This document shows, piece by piece, positions 23,309 through 32,609 of a DNA stretch of 64,000 nucleotides (its first letter is position 1; each line of letters begins with the position of its first letter). A program made the position numbers and the translations under genes. This DNA comes from Tistrella mobilis (lineage in GTDB: Bacteria > Pseudomonadota > Alphaproteobacteria > Tistrellales > Tistrellaceae): NCBI RefSeq assembly GCF_039634785.1, contig NZ_JBBIAB010000014.1, positions 1 to 64,000 of the forward strand, written 5' to 3'. Below the pieces are notes generated by a model, which saw nothing but the letters and a program-made list of their open reading frames with translations, was not told the origin of the DNA and did no database searches.

Positions 23309-24895
23309 TTGACCAATTTCTCCGAGCTTGGCCTGTCCGAGACGCTGCTTCGCGCCCTGGACCAGGCGGGCTACGTGACGCCGACCCCCATCCAGCAGCA
23401 GGCCATTCCGCATCTGGTGGCCGGCCGCGACCTGCTGGGCATCGCCCAGACCGGCACCGGCAAGACCGCCGCCTTCGCGCTGCCGATCCTGAACCGCATC
23501 GCCGCCGACCGGAACCGCGCCAACATGCCGGGCCGCACCCGCTGCCTGATCCTGGCGCCGACCCGCGAACTGGCCGCCCAGATCGCCGACAACATCAAGA
23601 CCTATGCCCGCCATATGCGCGTTCATGTGGCCGTGGTGGTGGGCGGCGTCAGCGCCGGCCCGCAGATCCGCGCCATTGCCCGCGGTCTCGACATCCTGGT
23701 GGCGACGCCGGGCCGTCTGGTCGACCATCTGGACAGCGGCGTGCTGAAGCTGGACCGCACCGAGGTGGTGGTGCTGGACGAGGCCGACCACATGCTCGAC
23801 CTCGGCTTCATCATCCCGATCCGCCGGATCCTGGCCAAGCTGCCGATCCGTCGGCAGAGCCTGTTCTTCTCGGCGACCATGCCGAAGGAGATCGGCGCCC
23901 TGGCCGGCGAGATGCTGCGTGACCCGATCGAAGTGTCGGTGACCCCGGTCGCCACCACTGCCGAGCGGGTGGAGCAGCGCGTGGTGCGCATCGAGCCCGC
24001 CCGCAAGCGCGGCGTGCTGATCGAGCTGCTTGAAACCGAAGGCGTTCACCGCGCCCTGGTCTTCACCCGCACCAAGCGCGGTGCCGACCGTGTTGCACAT
24101 GACCTTGAAGTCGCCGGCCTGCCGGCGGCCGCCATCCATGGCAACAAGAGCCAGAGCCAGCGCGAGCGGGCCCTCGGCGGTTTCCGTGACGGCCGGGTGC
24201 GGATCCTGGTCGCCACCGACATCGCGGCGCGCGGCATCGACGTCTCGGGCGTCAGCCATGTGTTCAACTACGAACTGCCCGACGTGCCCGAGAGCTATGT
24301 CCACCGCATCGGCCGCACCGCGCGCGCCGGCGCCGAGGGCGTCGCCATCACGCTTTGCGCCGATGACGAGCTGGGCCTGCTGCGCGACATCGAGCGTCTG
24401 ACCCGTCAGACCCTGCCGATCGACGAGCGGCGCACGCCCGAATCGATCGCCTCGGCACCCGAGCGCCTGCCCCAGCGTCAGCCGATGCGCAATGGCCGCC
24501 CGGCTTCCAAGGCGCGTCCCGGCGGCGGCACCGGCCGTCCGGCCGGCCGCGGCCATGGCCGCCCGGGTGAGCGCAGCGAGCGTGGCGAGGGTGCCCCCCG
24601 GCCGCAGCGCCCGCAGCGCCAGGGTCAGCGCGCCCATGGCGATCGGCCCTATGGCGATCGGGCCCAGGGCGAGCGCTCCTTCGGCGAGCGGTCGCAGGGC
24701 GACGGCTTCCGTGGGGACGGCTTCCGTGGGGACGGCTTCCGTGGGGATCGGGCGCAGGGCGATCATCCCCAGCGGGATCGGACCCAGCGCGACCGGCCCC
24801 AGCGTGCGCGCCCGCCGCGCGGCGACCGGCCCCAGGGCCAGCAGGGCCGTGGCGGTGAAGGCCGTCCGCGCCGGCAGGGCCAGTATGCCGGTTGA
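23309..24895 (+). CDS. DEAD-box RNA helicase (RhlE-type) with repetitive charged tail
   Basis: A 528-aa ATP-dependent RNA helicase. All motifs are present: Q motif (PTPIQQQAI), Walker A AQTGTGKT (46-53), PTRELAAQI, GG, TPGR, DEAD (157-160), SAT (188-190), and in the second domain FTRTKRGAD, ATDIAARGIDV and HRIGRTARAG. The tail from about residue 385 is Arg/Gly/Gln/Asp-rich and probably binds RNA. It contains three perfect DGFRG units encoded by a 15-bp tandem repeat. The start is read as TTG 23309 (TNFSELGLSE follows, the usual family start); no ATG is near. RhlE-like helicases act in ribosome assembly and RNA decay. Confidence 0.9.
   Translation: MTNFSELGLSETLLRALDQAGYVTPTPIQQQAIPHLVAGRDLLGIAQTGTGKTAAFALPILNRIAADRNRANMPGRTRCLILAPTRELAAQIADNIKTYARHMRVHVAVVVGGVSAGPQIRAIARGLDILVATPGRLVDHLDSGVLKLDRTEVVVLDEADHMLDLGFIIPIRRILAKLPIRRQSLFFSATMPKEIGALAGEMLRDPIEVSVTPVATTAERVEQRVVRIEPARKRGVLIELLETEGVHRALVFTRTKRGADRVAHDLEVAGLPAAAIHGNKSQSQRERALGGFRDGRVRILVATDIAARGIDVSGVSHVFNYELPDVPESYVHRIGRTARAGAEGVAITLCADDELGLLRDIERLTRQTLPIDERRTPESIASAPERLPQRQPMRNGRPASKARPGGGTGRPAGRGHGRPGERSERGEGAPRPQRPQRQGQRAHGDRPYGDRAQGERSFGERSQGDGFRGDGFRGDGFRGDRAQGDHPQRDRTQRDRPQRARPPRGDRPQGQQGRGGEGRPRRQGQYAG
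24702..24750 (+). repeat. 15-bp tandem repeat inside the helicase tail
   Basis: Three consecutive copies of a unit reading GACGGCTTCCGTGGG encode repeated DGFRG. It is in frame, so copy number changes would lengthen or shorten the tail without a frameshift. Confidence 0.75.
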
Positions 24896-24958
24896 GCCGT
24901 TGTGCCGGGTGAGCCGGTACGCCGGCTGATCCCGGCCGCGGACATCGACGCATAAATG

Positions 24959-24992
24959 AAAGGCGCGGTTCCGGAGACGGGACCGCGCCTTT
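24959..24992. terminator. Bidirectional terminator between helicase and chemotaxis receptor genes
   Basis: An 11-bp perfect stem (AAAGGCGCGGT ... ACCGCGCCTTT) extended by three pairs, with loop GGAGAC. T tracts lie on both sides when read on either strand, and it is located between two convergent genes. Confidence 0.85.
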
Positions 24993-25032
24993 CGTCTACC
25001 CAGACATTTCCTCTGCTCGGGCCTTCAGAGGC

Positions 25033-26715
25033 TCAGGCGCTGCGCACGGTGCCGAGGAAGCCATCGACCTGGCCCTTCAGGCCCCGGGCGCGGGTGGCGA
25101 GATCGTCGGTCACCTGCTGCAATTCGGCGGCCTGATCGCCGGTGCGGCGCACGGCCCCGGTGACCCGACCGAGACCGGCCGAGACATCGCGGCTGCCGGC
25201 GGCCGCCTGATCCACCCGGCCGGCGATTTCGCGGGTGGCGGCGCCCTGGCGCTCCACCGCGGCCGCGACGGTGGCGGTGATGCCGTCGATCTCGCCGATG
25301 GTGGTGCCGATCCGGCCGATCACCGTCACCACCCGACCGGTCTCGCTCTGGATGCCGCCGATCCGCTCGGCGATTTCGGCGGTGGCGCGGGCGGTCTGGT
25401 CGGCAAGCTGCTTCACTTCCGAGGCGACGACCGCGAAGCCCTTGCCGGCGTCGCCCGCACGCGCCGCCTCGATCGTGGCGTTGAGCGCCAGAAGATTGGT
25501 CTGTTCGGCAATCTCTGAAATCAGGCCCACCACCTGGCCGATCCGGCTGGCGGCGTCGGCGAGCGTGGTGATCTGGGCATTGGCCTCGCGGGCCTGACGG
25601 GCGGCATCGGCGGCAAGTCCGCCGCTGCGCGCGGTCTCGCGCCCGATATCGGCGATCGAGGCCGCCAGCGCCTCGGCCGCTTCGGCGACCGCCTTCACAT
25701 TCGCCGCCGACACCTCGGACACGCGGCCGACCTCGCCCGCATCGCCGGTGGCGGCATCGGCCAGACCGCGCATCTCGCGCGCGGTTCCTTCCATGCCGGC
25801 GACCGCTGCGATCACCTGGCGCAGCGCCTCCGACACCTCGTGGTCGAAGCGCCGGCAGGCGGCCTCGATCTCGGCCGTGCGGCGTTCGCGACGTGCGGTC
25901 TCTTCGGCGCGTTCGGCCGTGAGCCGGTCGTTGCTGAGCGCGGTGTTGCGGAAGACCTCCACCGCCTGGGCCATGCGGCCGATCTCGTCGCGCCGGCCGG
26001 TGCCGGGCACCTCGGCGGCGGTATCGCCCGCCGCCAGCGCCGTCATGCGCTGCGCCATGCGGTCGATCGACCGGCCGGCATCGCGGCCGATGATCAGGCT
26101 GACCGACAGCACCAGCAGGGTGGCGAAGCCGGCGGTGACCAGCAGAATGGTCATCAGCCGGGCATTGTCGGCCTGGGCCTCGGCGGCGACGGTGCCGCTC
26201 ACCGCCTCGATCTCGTCGCCGAGCGTGCCCATGCGGGTCTCGAGCGCGTCGAAAGCGTCGATGAAGGCGGGGAAGCCGGCCTCGGCCCGGGCGCGATCCC
26301 GGGCTGCCGCCGTCACGATGGCCTCTGCGGCCCGCACATAGGCATCCACCGCGGCGGTGACCGCCGGAAGCTGGGTCGCGATCCCGGGCGAGACGTTCAG
26401 ATCGCGCAGGCTGGCCATCGCGGCGCGAAACTCCTGGGCATGCTCCGCCAGATCGGCCGACACCGCGGCCCGATCCGCCGCCGGGGCATCGGGGGCCAGA
26501 CGCAGGGCCATCAGCACATCGGCGCGCAGGGCATCATGCATCATGTCGCCCTGCATCTGCTGGCGCACCGCCGCGGTCACCCGGGTCACGGCCGAGAGCC
26601 CGTCGTCGGAGCGGATAAGCCCCAGAATGCCGGCGCCGCCTGCGGCGGCAATCAGCACGACGGACACAAGGCTCGACCAGGTGAGCCGGGCGCGGATCGA
26701 CGAGGATCGTGACAT
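25033..26715 (-). CDS. Methyl-accepting chemotaxis protein
   Basis: A 560-aa inner-membrane receptor. TM1 is at about 10-33, a helical periplasmic sensor (four-helix type) at about 35-185, TM2 at about 190-212, then HAMP (about 213-265, with the [14 protein letters not shown] segment) and the signalling domain. The highly conserved tip is intact: [43 protein letters not shown]. The ligand is unknown. GAAAGGAGGG lies upstream of ATG 26715. It is a single gene with no che genes nearby. A C-terminal pentapeptide for CheR/CheB docking is not evident. Confidence 0.93.
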   Translation of the reverse strand: MSRSSSIRARLTWSSLVSVVLIAAAGGAGILGLIRSDDGLSAVTRVTAAVRQQMQGDMMHDALRADVLMALRLAPDAPAADRAAVSADLAEHAQEFRAAMASLRDLNVSPGIATQLPAVTAAVDAYVRAAEAIVTAAARDRARAEAGFPAFIDAFDALETRMGTLGDEIEAVSGTVAAEAQADNARLMTILLVTAGFATLLVLSVSLIIGRDAGRSIDRMAQRMTALAAGDTAAEVPGTGRRDEIGRMAQAVEVFRNTALSNDRLTAERAEETARRERRTAEIEAACRRFDHEVSEALRQVIAAVAGMEGTAREMRGLADAATGDAGEVGRVSEVSAANVKAVAEAAEALAASIADIGRETARSGGLAADAARQAREANAQITTLADAASRIGQVVGLISEIAEQTNLLALNATIEAARAGDAGKGFAVVASEVKQLADQTARATAEIAERIGGIQSETGRVVTVIGRIGTTIGEIDGITATVAAAVERQGAATREIAGRVDQAAAGSRDVSAGLGRVTGAVRRTGDQAAELQQVTDDLATRARGLKGQVDGFLGTVRSA

Positions 26716-26809
26716 CTCCCCTCCTTTCACATGCGGGGGCAGGATGCCGGCGGCATCCTCGTGTCGCGATCGTAACTGTCTGCAATTTAAGAAAGTGTTT
26801 AGAAAGACT

Positions 26810-27670
26810 TTAGATGGTGACACGCCCTGATACGAGCCAGTCCGTCCCTGCCGGATCGAGCCGCTGCACGCCGATCGATGTGGTTCCGGTCAGAATGCCT
26901 GGCCCCTGATCGATGATGGCCGCCTCAATCCGGCCCGTTCCCTGATGTTCCAGATCGAGCAGGGGGGCGGCGGCCGCGCCGCCGGTCGCCGGATCCTCGG
27001 CAATGCCGAGACCTGCGGGGAAATGGCGGGCACGGATGCAGAGGCAGCCGGTCTCCGCCTGGCCGGCGAGGGCATAGAGGTAGAGGCCGGTGGCGCCGGT
27101 TTGCCCGGCCAGCCGGGCGACCGCGGCGGGATCGGGCACCGCGCGGCCCACCAGTGCCGGATCTTCCAGCCTGAGGACCAGCTTGGGCCGGGCGGCGCCG
27201 GCAAGCGCCGGTGGGAAGGCGTCGAGCCCCGCGCAGAGCCCGGTTGCGGCGGCGATATCGGGGCGGAGCGCTGCGCCGTCGGCGATCGGCCGGTGGTGAT
27301 TGCCGGCAAGCCGGATCGCGGCCCCCGGCGGGCGATGATCGGCCGGCACCGGGCTGACCGTCTGCGGCCCGGCGGCGGTGGCGATGACCAGCGCCCGGTC
27401 ACGCGCCTGCCCGTCCTGCCAGAGCCGGACCGCGCCTGCCAGCAGCCCATGCAGGCAGAGCGTGATCTCAGACGCCGGCAGGAAGAACCGCGCCCGCCAG
27501 CCGGTGTCCGGATCGGGCTGAAGCCAGGTGACTTCGGCGCCGTGCCGGTGGGCCAGCGCGCGTGCCCGGGCTTCGGTACCGCCCAGCTGCACCAGGGCCG
27601 GGTTGCCGCCGCTGCCGTCGGCGCGGCAGAAGGCCATGGCCGGCCGTTCGGATGCCGTGCCGGACATCAT
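26810..27670 (-). CDS. PhzF-like isomerase/epimerase family protein
   Basis: A 286-aa protein of the PhzF/diaminopimelate-epimerase fold. Seen are [10 protein letters not shown] near the N-terminus, [17 protein letters not shown] (about 70-86; usually EIPLCGHATLA) and the diagnostic [17 protein letters not shown] near the C-terminus. In PhzF the catalytic Glu lies in an NxSET segment; here the equivalent reads RHGAEVTWL, keeping Glu and Thr. Family reactions are proton shifts on small, often aromatic or amino-acid-like, substrates. It is the last gene of a four-gene overlapping operon: its ATG overlaps the MFS stop. Confidence 0.8.
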   Translation of the reverse strand: MMSGTASERPAMAFCRADGSGGNPALVQLGGTEARARALAHRHGAEVTWLQPDPDTGWRARFFLPASEITLCLHGLLAGAVRLWQDGQARDRALVIATAAGPQTVSPVPADHRPPGAAIRLAGNHHRPIADGAALRPDIAAATGLCAGLDAFPPALAGAARPKLVLRLEDPALVGRAVPDPAAVARLAGQTGATGLYLYALAGQAETGCLCIRARHFPAGLGIAEDPATGGAAAAPLLDLEHQGTGRIEAAIIDQGPGILTGTTSIGVQRLDPAGTDWLVSGRVTI

Positions 27671-28926
27671 CTGCCTGCCGCCCGGCCGGCGACCGCGGCG
27701 CCGTCCACCCGGCGGGCGACATCGACCAGAAGCCAGCCGGCCAGCAGGCCGCCGGCCAGGAACAGCGCCGCCATCACCTGGGGCGGGACATGGCCGACCG
27801 CGGCGACACCGGCGGCCCCGGTCATCAGCGCCAGGCGGAAGCCCAGATTCATCACCGCCGCCGCCCGGCTGCGGCCGGCTTCGGGCGCCAGTGCGGCCAT
27901 CAGCGCCAGCTTGGGCGGGGCATAAAGCAGTTCGCCCACCGTGAACAGGGCGGTGAAGCCGATCAGCAGCCAGGCATCCGTCGACCAGCCCAGCACCCAG
28001 AACCCGGCGGCGAAGAGCGCGAAACCGATGGTCAGGCGGCCGGTATCCGACATGTTCCGCGCCAGGATCTGAACCAGCGGCGCCAGGGCCACCACCATCA
28101 GCCCGTTTTCGATCCGGAGCAGGCCGAACAGGCCGGGGCCGTCGAGCGCCAGATGCAGGCCCGACCAGTCGATCAGCGTGATCGTTCCGGGCAGGCTGCC
28201 CAGCCGCACCGCCACGTAATGGGCGAGCTGGGCCGCCACCGCCAGCGAGAGCGCCACGCCTGCGGCATAGCGCAGGAACAGCCGGTCGCGCAGCACCTCG
28301 GCATAGCCCGCCAGCATCTCGGCCGGTCGGAAGGGGGCGGGCCGCTCCACCGGCCGGGTCTCGACCAGGGCGAGCGCGAGCGCGAGCGTCACGGCCGCCG
28401 CGAGCCCGGCGATGCCGGCGAGCAGCCAGCCGAACCACAGGCCATAGGCCGCCGCCCCGGCCAGCGTGCCGGTGGCGCGCGCGACATTGGTCACCCAGTA
28501 GACCGCGCCATAGATCTGCCGCCGCCGTTCGGGCGTTGCAAGGTCGATCACCGTCGCCTCGGCGGTGGGGGTGGAGATGCCGGCCGCGATGGCGAGGGCG
28601 AGGAAAGGCAGGGCGGCGATCCAGGCGGCGAGCACCGGGTCGGCGGCGCGGGTTTCGGGCAGCACCGCAAGTGCGAGTGCGGCGGCAGCCAGCGCCCGGC
28701 CGGCTTCGGCCGGCACCAGCACCCGGCGCCGGCCGCGGGTATCGGCCAGATGCCCGGCCCAGATGCCCGCCACCGTCGCGCCTGCGAAGGCCGCGAAGAT
28801 CAGCAGCCCGGCCGTGCCGGTGCCGAGGCGTTCGGCGAACAGCAGCGCCATGAAGGGGAAGATGGCGGCCTCGGCGAATTTTTCGAGGAAGAGCACCGCC
28901 AGGCGGAGCCGGATCACCCGTTCCAT
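27667..28926 (-). CDS. MFS transporter in the ATP-grasp operon
   Basis: A 419-aa major facilitator with 12 hydrophobic segments. The loop 2-3 signature GHLADTRGRRRVLVPAE is intact. It starts directly with a membrane helix (RLRLAVLFLEKFAEAAIFPFMALLFAERLG), as in drug/peptide exporters of the YfcJ/MdtH kind. It overlaps the C45 gene upstream by 13 bp and the PhzF-like gene downstream by 4 bp. Its place among biosynthetic-looking enzymes suggests export of their product. Confidence 0.83.
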   Translation of the reverse strand: MERVIRLRLAVLFLEKFAEAAIFPFMALLFAERLGTGTAGLLIFAAFAGATVAGIWAGHLADTRGRRRVLVPAEAGRALAAAALALAVLPETRAADPVLAAWIAALPFLALAIAAGISTPTAEATVIDLATPERRRQIYGAVYWVTNVARATGTLAGAAAYGLWFGWLLAGIAGLAAAVTLALALALVETRPVERPAPFRPAEMLAGYAEVLRDRLFLRYAAGVALSLAVAAQLAHYVAVRLGSLPGTITLIDWSGLHLALDGPGLFGLLRIENGLMVVALAPLVQILARNMSDTGRLTIGFALFAAGFWVLGWSTDAWLLIGFTALFTVGELLYAPPKLALMAALAPEAGRSRAAAVMNLGFRLALMTGAAGVAAVGHVPPQVMAALFLAGGLLAGWLLVDVARRVDGAAVAGRAAGR

Positions 28927-30095
28927 GACGCATCCTCCAGCCTGTGGGTGGTGAAGGGGGTATCGCAGGCGGTGCCGAGGGCAACGTCCATCCGCCGGGC
29001 GGCCGGGTCCAGGATCACGCTTGCGACCGTGCGGCCCAGCCGCGGGCTGTTGCGGCCATGGGCGCAGATCGACAGCGGTGCATTGGCATGATCGGCGAGC
29101 ACGGCCCGCGCGTCATCGGCTTCGGCAGCACCCTCCGCCCAGGGGCTTTGGGCGAAGATCTCGTCCAGCCGCGCCGTCCGCAGACGGGTGGACGACCAGG
29201 CCGGCACCCGGTCGAGCGGCGCCAGATCGGGATGCAGGTAGTGATTGCAATGGGCAAGCCGCGCCTGGGGCAGGCCCGGATCGGGATCGAGCCGCCGGCA
29301 GCTGTCGATGGTGGTCTCGATCATCCGATGGCCGGTGCCGTCGGCCAGGGTGTAGCAGCGCGAGGTGGCGCGCGGCAGGCGGGCGATGGCGGCTTCTGCC
29401 GCATCGGCATCGGCCAGGCCCAGCAGATGGCGAACGATCAGATAGGGCGGCGGTGCCACCTGCCAGCCGGGGGCGACGACCATGTTGATGCCGATGGCGA
29501 GCCCGGCCTGGTTGAGGCCCAGAAAGCCCAGCTGGCCGAGCGGCGCCCAGGCGAGCGACCGCCCGCCCGGCCCGTCGCCATCCAGGTCGAGCACGGTGCC
29601 GAGCCCGTCCATATCGCCCGGCAGATCGGCGGTCTGGGCGATCAGCGAGCGGCCGTCCGCGCCGGTGAAGGCAAGCGTGGTGCAGCCTTCGAGCCCGCCC
29701 GACCGGTCTTCGGGCTGTGCGGCCCCTGCAACCACCGGCCCGGTGCCGGGGGCGGCAAGCTCGCGCCTCAACTGCAGGATCAGCGCATCGGCAAGCGGGA
29801 TGCCGGCGCCCTCGGCCAGGCCCTCGATCTCTGCCATCACCTCGGGCAGCAGATCGGCGATCGGGGCTGCGAAGGTGAGCGCCAGCCGCCGCGCGGCCTC
29901 GCGGCCCAGCGGTTCCGGCCGCAGCCGGTCCAGATGGGCGACATCCTCGTCCAGAAAGGCGCGGATCGCCGGGCCGAGGGCCTGGCCGATGCTGCGGCCC
30001 CGCGCCCGCGCCGGCCCCCGGGCGCGGATCGGCCAGGCCAGGCCCGAAAGCAGCTCTGCCGCGGTCGGGCGGCGGGTGGGCTGAACCAGGCTCAT
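28914..30095 (-). CDS. C45-family amidohydrolase/acyltransferase-like protein
   Basis: A 393-aa protein of the C45 (isopenicillin N acyltransferase-like, N-terminal nucleophile) family. The likely nucleophile is Cys138 in LEGCTTLAF, preceded by a Gly where such precursors self-cleave. Further family features are QTADLPGDMDGLG, LGFLGLNQAGLAIGINMV and a late HCNHYLHPDL. Members form or break amide bonds in small metabolites. The N-terminal ~135 residues would be the propeptide/alpha chain. It overlaps the ATP-grasp gene by 4 bp (ATGA) and the MFS gene by 13 bp, so it is certainly co-translated. Confidence 0.82.
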   Translation of the reverse strand: MSLVQPTRRPTAAELLSGLAWPIRARGPARARGRSIGQALGPAIRAFLDEDVAHLDRLRPEPLGREAARRLALTFAAPIADLLPEVMAEIEGLAEGAGIPLADALILQLRRELAAPGTGPVVAGAAQPEDRSGGLEGCTTLAFTGADGRSLIAQTADLPGDMDGLGTVLDLDGDGPGGRSLAWAPLGQLGFLGLNQAGLAIGINMVVAPGWQVAPPPYLIVRHLLGLADADAAEAAIARLPRATSRCYTLADGTGHRMIETTIDSCRRLDPDPGLPQARLAHCNHYLHPDLAPLDRVPAWSSTRLRTARLDEIFAQSPWAEGAAEADDARAVLADHANAPLSICAHGRNSPRLGRTVASVILDPAARRMDVALGTACDTPFTTHRLEDASWNG

Positions 30096-31084
30096 GCCGC
30101 CTGCCTCCGCCTGAGGCTGTCGCCGGCCAGGCGGATCAGGCTCTGGGCCAGCAGGTCGACCGCCTGACGTGCCAGCGGCTCCAGCACCGGGCGGTTCGGC
30201 CCGGCAAGGGTCGCGGCGGTATAGATGCCGGGCGTCATGTTGACCTCCAGGATCACCGGGCCACGACCCGGCACCTCGATCAGGTCGACACCGGCGAGCG
30301 GCGCATCGACCGCGCGCGCCGCCGCCGTGGCAAGGCGGGCGAGGGCGGGCGGGATGCTGGTCAGCGCTTCGGCCCTGCCGCCGGCATGCAGATTGGCGAC
30401 GAAGGCCCCCGGGGCGGCGTGGCGGCGGAAGGCATAGACCGGCCGGTGATCGACGCATTGAATGCGCAGATCGCTGCCGTCATTGGGCAGGAATTCCTGA
30501 AGATAGAGCGGCAGTCGCGCGGCCCCGGCCTCGGCCAGACGGGCGATCAGCTCGGCGCGGTGGCCGAGCGGGCCGACCCCGCCGCCCTTGGTGCCCAGGC
30601 AGGGTTTCACCACCATCGGCAGGCCAAGCCCGGCGATCAGCGCATCCGGGTCGGCATCGGCGCCCGCGATCAGGGTGCGGGCATGGGGCAGGCCGGCGGC
30701 GGCGAGGCGGAGCGACAGGGTGGGCTTCAGCTGGCCGGCATCGAGCACGGCTGCCCGGTTCATCACCGGTACCCCGGCCATTTCCAGCGCCTTGAGCAGC
30801 CAGAGCCCGGCATCGCGTGCCGCGAGCGATGTCCAGCCCAGGCAGGCATCGGGGGTGAGCGGGCTGCCATCCGCTTCCAGGATCACCGGCCGGCGACCGT
30901 CGATGCGGATGGTGAGGGCTTCCGGGCGGCGGATGATCGGGCGGGCGCCGCGTGCCCGCAGCGCCTCGTCGAAGGCGGCGACATCGGCGGTCAGGTCGCG
31001 CACCAGGATCAGCACGGCCGGGGCCCGCCGGTCGAGCGGACGTGCGGCAGCGGCGGGGGAGGGGTGCGATGAGGGGGAGGGCAT
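30092..31084 (-). CDS. ATP-grasp ligase (RimK-like)
   Basis: A 330-aa ATP-grasp protein. The N-terminal domain (about 25-100) is followed by the ATP-binding part: LGLPMVVKPCLGTKGGGVGPLG (about 156-177, the Lys and Gly-rich loop), LYLQEFLPNDGSDLRIQCVDHRPVYAFRR and the magnesium site VDLIEVPGRGPVILEVNMTPGI (about 267-288, ExN). RimK-type enzymes join an amino group to a carboxylate through an acyl phosphate. It is the first gene of the four-gene operon. An inverted repeat (ATCGCCGAT/ATCGGCGAT) covers its start codon. The substrate is unknown; it is no standard RimK or GshB. Confidence 0.83.
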   Translation of the reverse strand: MPSPSSHPSPAAAARPLDRRAPAVLILVRDLTADVAAFDEALRARGARPIIRRPEALTIRIDGRRPVILEADGSPLTPDACLGWTSLAARDAGLWLLKALEMAGVPVMNRAAVLDAGQLKPTLSLRLAAAGLPHARTLIAGADADPDALIAGLGLPMVVKPCLGTKGGGVGPLGHRAELIARLAEAGAARLPLYLQEFLPNDGSDLRIQCVDHRPVYAFRRHAAPGAFVANLHAGGRAEALTSIPPALARLATAAARAVDAPLAGVDLIEVPGRGPVILEVNMTPGIYTAATLAGPNRPVLEPLARQAVDLLAQSLIRLAGDSLRRRQAA

Positions 31085-31122
31085 CGCCGATCTCTCCGTG
31101 GTTGAGTAATCGGCGATTTATA
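31083..31122 (-). promoter_or_regulatory. Promoter/operator region of the ATP-grasp operon
   Basis: The inverted repeat ATCGCCGAT (31083-31091) and ATCGGCGAT (31109-31117) is separated by 17 bp. The inner arm overlaps the ATG at 31084. A -10-like TATAAA (minus strand) overlaps the outer arm at about 31117-31122. It can serve as an operator or as an mRNA hairpin hiding the ribosome site (GGAGAG). Confidence 0.55.
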
Positions 31123-31142
31123 CGCTCTTAACTATGACGGGA

Positions 31143-32609
31143 TCAAGCGACCTCGGGAAGTGCGCGGGGCGCGGGCGGGGTCCGCATGCCGGCGGCACCG
31201 GCGGGGACGAGCCCCAGCCGGTGGCGCCGGGTCCAGCGCGTCAGCATCAGCACCGCCACGGTGGCGAGGCCTGAGGCCAGGCCGATCCAGAGCCCGGTGC
31301 CGCCCATGTCCAGCCCGAAGGCGAGGCCAGAGCCCACCCCCAGCCCCACGCCCCAATAACCGAAGCCGGCATAGATCATGGGAACGGCTGTGTCCTTGAG
31401 CCCGCGAAGCAGGCCCGCCCCCACCGCCTGGGCGCCGTCGGCCAGCTGGAAGATGGCCGCGATGCCCAGGAAGCCGACCGCGATCGCCGTGGTCTCGGCC
31501 ACCGCCGGATCGTTGCCGTCCAGGAAGAAACCGATCAGCGTGCGGGGCATGGTCAGCATCACCACCGCCGAGAGCGCCATGAAGCCGATGCCGAGCAGGA
31601 TGGCGGCCCGGCCCGCTTCGCGGATCCGCCCGGCATCGCCCCGGCCGGCGGCGATGCCGACCCGCACGGTGCCCGCCTGGGCCACCCCCATCGGCACCAT
31701 GAAGGTGACGGCGGCCAGCTGCAGCGCGATGGCGTGGGCGGCGAGCTGGTTGGTGCCGATCAGCCCCATCAGGAAGGCGGCGGCGTTGAAGACCGTCACC
31801 TCGAAACCCATGGTCAGGCTGATCGGCAGGCCGATCTTCAGCATCTCGCGAAGCCGCGGCCAGTCCGCCCGCCACCAGCGGCCATAGAGCGCGAAGCGGT
31901 TGAAGCGGCGGTCGGCCAGGGTGACCAGCGCCAGCGCGCCGAACAGGAAGATGTTGGCGAGCGTGCTGGCGATGCCGGCCCCTTCCAGCCCCAGGGCCGG
32001 CAGGCCGAAATGCCCCAGCACCAGGCCCAGATCGAGCACGGCGTTGACCGCGACCGCCGCGATGGTGATCACCATCGCAGGCCGCGGCCGGCCGAGGGCC
32101 GAGATGAAGTTGCGCAGCACCACGAACCACAGCGCCGGCAGGATGCCCCAGCGCAGCGTGTCGACATAGACCGCGGCGGCGGCGGCCAGATCGGGCGCCT
32201 GGCCCATGGCCCGCAGGATGGTCTCCGTCTGGCCCAGCACCAGGATCCAGGCGGTCGAGACGGCAAGGCAAAGCCACAGCCCCTGACGCACGGTGCGCCT
32301 GAGATCGCGGACCATGCCCAGCCTGGCGCCCACCGCCTGGGCGAGCATCGGGGCGGTGGCCATGGCGAGGCCCATGCCGTAGATGAACAGCGCGAAATAG
32401 AGATTGGCGCCGAGGGTGGCAGCCGCCAGCGCCTCGGGGCCCAGCCGGCCGATCACCAGCACATCGGTGGTGGTGATCGCCATCTGGGCGAGGTTGGTCA
32501 GCACGATTGGCCAGGCGAGGGCGAAGGTCGCCCTTACCTCGCGCACGAACGGGGCCTCGCGCACGAACGGGTTCTGTGCGCCGGCCGCGGGGGAAGCGAT
32601 GCCGGTCAT
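31143..32609 (-). CDS. MATE family efflux transporter (NorM-like)
   Basis: A 488-aa membrane protein with about 12 helices in two halves. The MATE pattern is clear (LAWPIVLTNLAQMAITTTDVLVIGRLGPEALAAATLG; second half LKIGLPISLTMGFEVTVFNAAAFLMGLIGTNQLAAHAIALQ). Such proteins expel cationic drugs or metabolites using Na+ or H+. A near-repeat NPFVREAPFVREVRATF occurs near the N-terminus. Start 32609 is chosen as the natural start although its ribosome site is weak; ATG 32687 is in frame. It lies just upstream of the ATP-grasp operon in the same direction, 58 bp away. Confidence 0.87.
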   Translation of the reverse strand: MTGIASPAAGAQNPFVREAPFVREVRATFALAWPIVLTNLAQMAITTTDVLVIGRLGPEALAAATLGANLYFALFIYGMGLAMATAPMLAQAVGARLGMVRDLRRTVRQGLWLCLAVSTAWILVLGQTETILRAMGQAPDLAAAAAVYVDTLRWGILPALWFVVLRNFISALGRPRPAMVITIAAVAVNAVLDLGLVLGHFGLPALGLEGAGIASTLANIFLFGALALVTLADRRFNRFALYGRWWRADWPRLREMLKIGLPISLTMGFEVTVFNAAAFLMGLIGTNQLAAHAIALQLAAVTFMVPMGVAQAGTVRVGIAAGRGDAGRIREAGRAAILLGIGFMALSAVVMLTMPRTLIGFFLDGNDPAVAETTAIAVGFLGIAAIFQLADGAQAVGAGLLRGLKDTAVPMIYAGFGYWGVGLGVGSGLAFGLDMGGTGLWIGLASGLATVAVLMLTRWTRRHRLGLVPAGAAGMRTPPAPRALPEVA

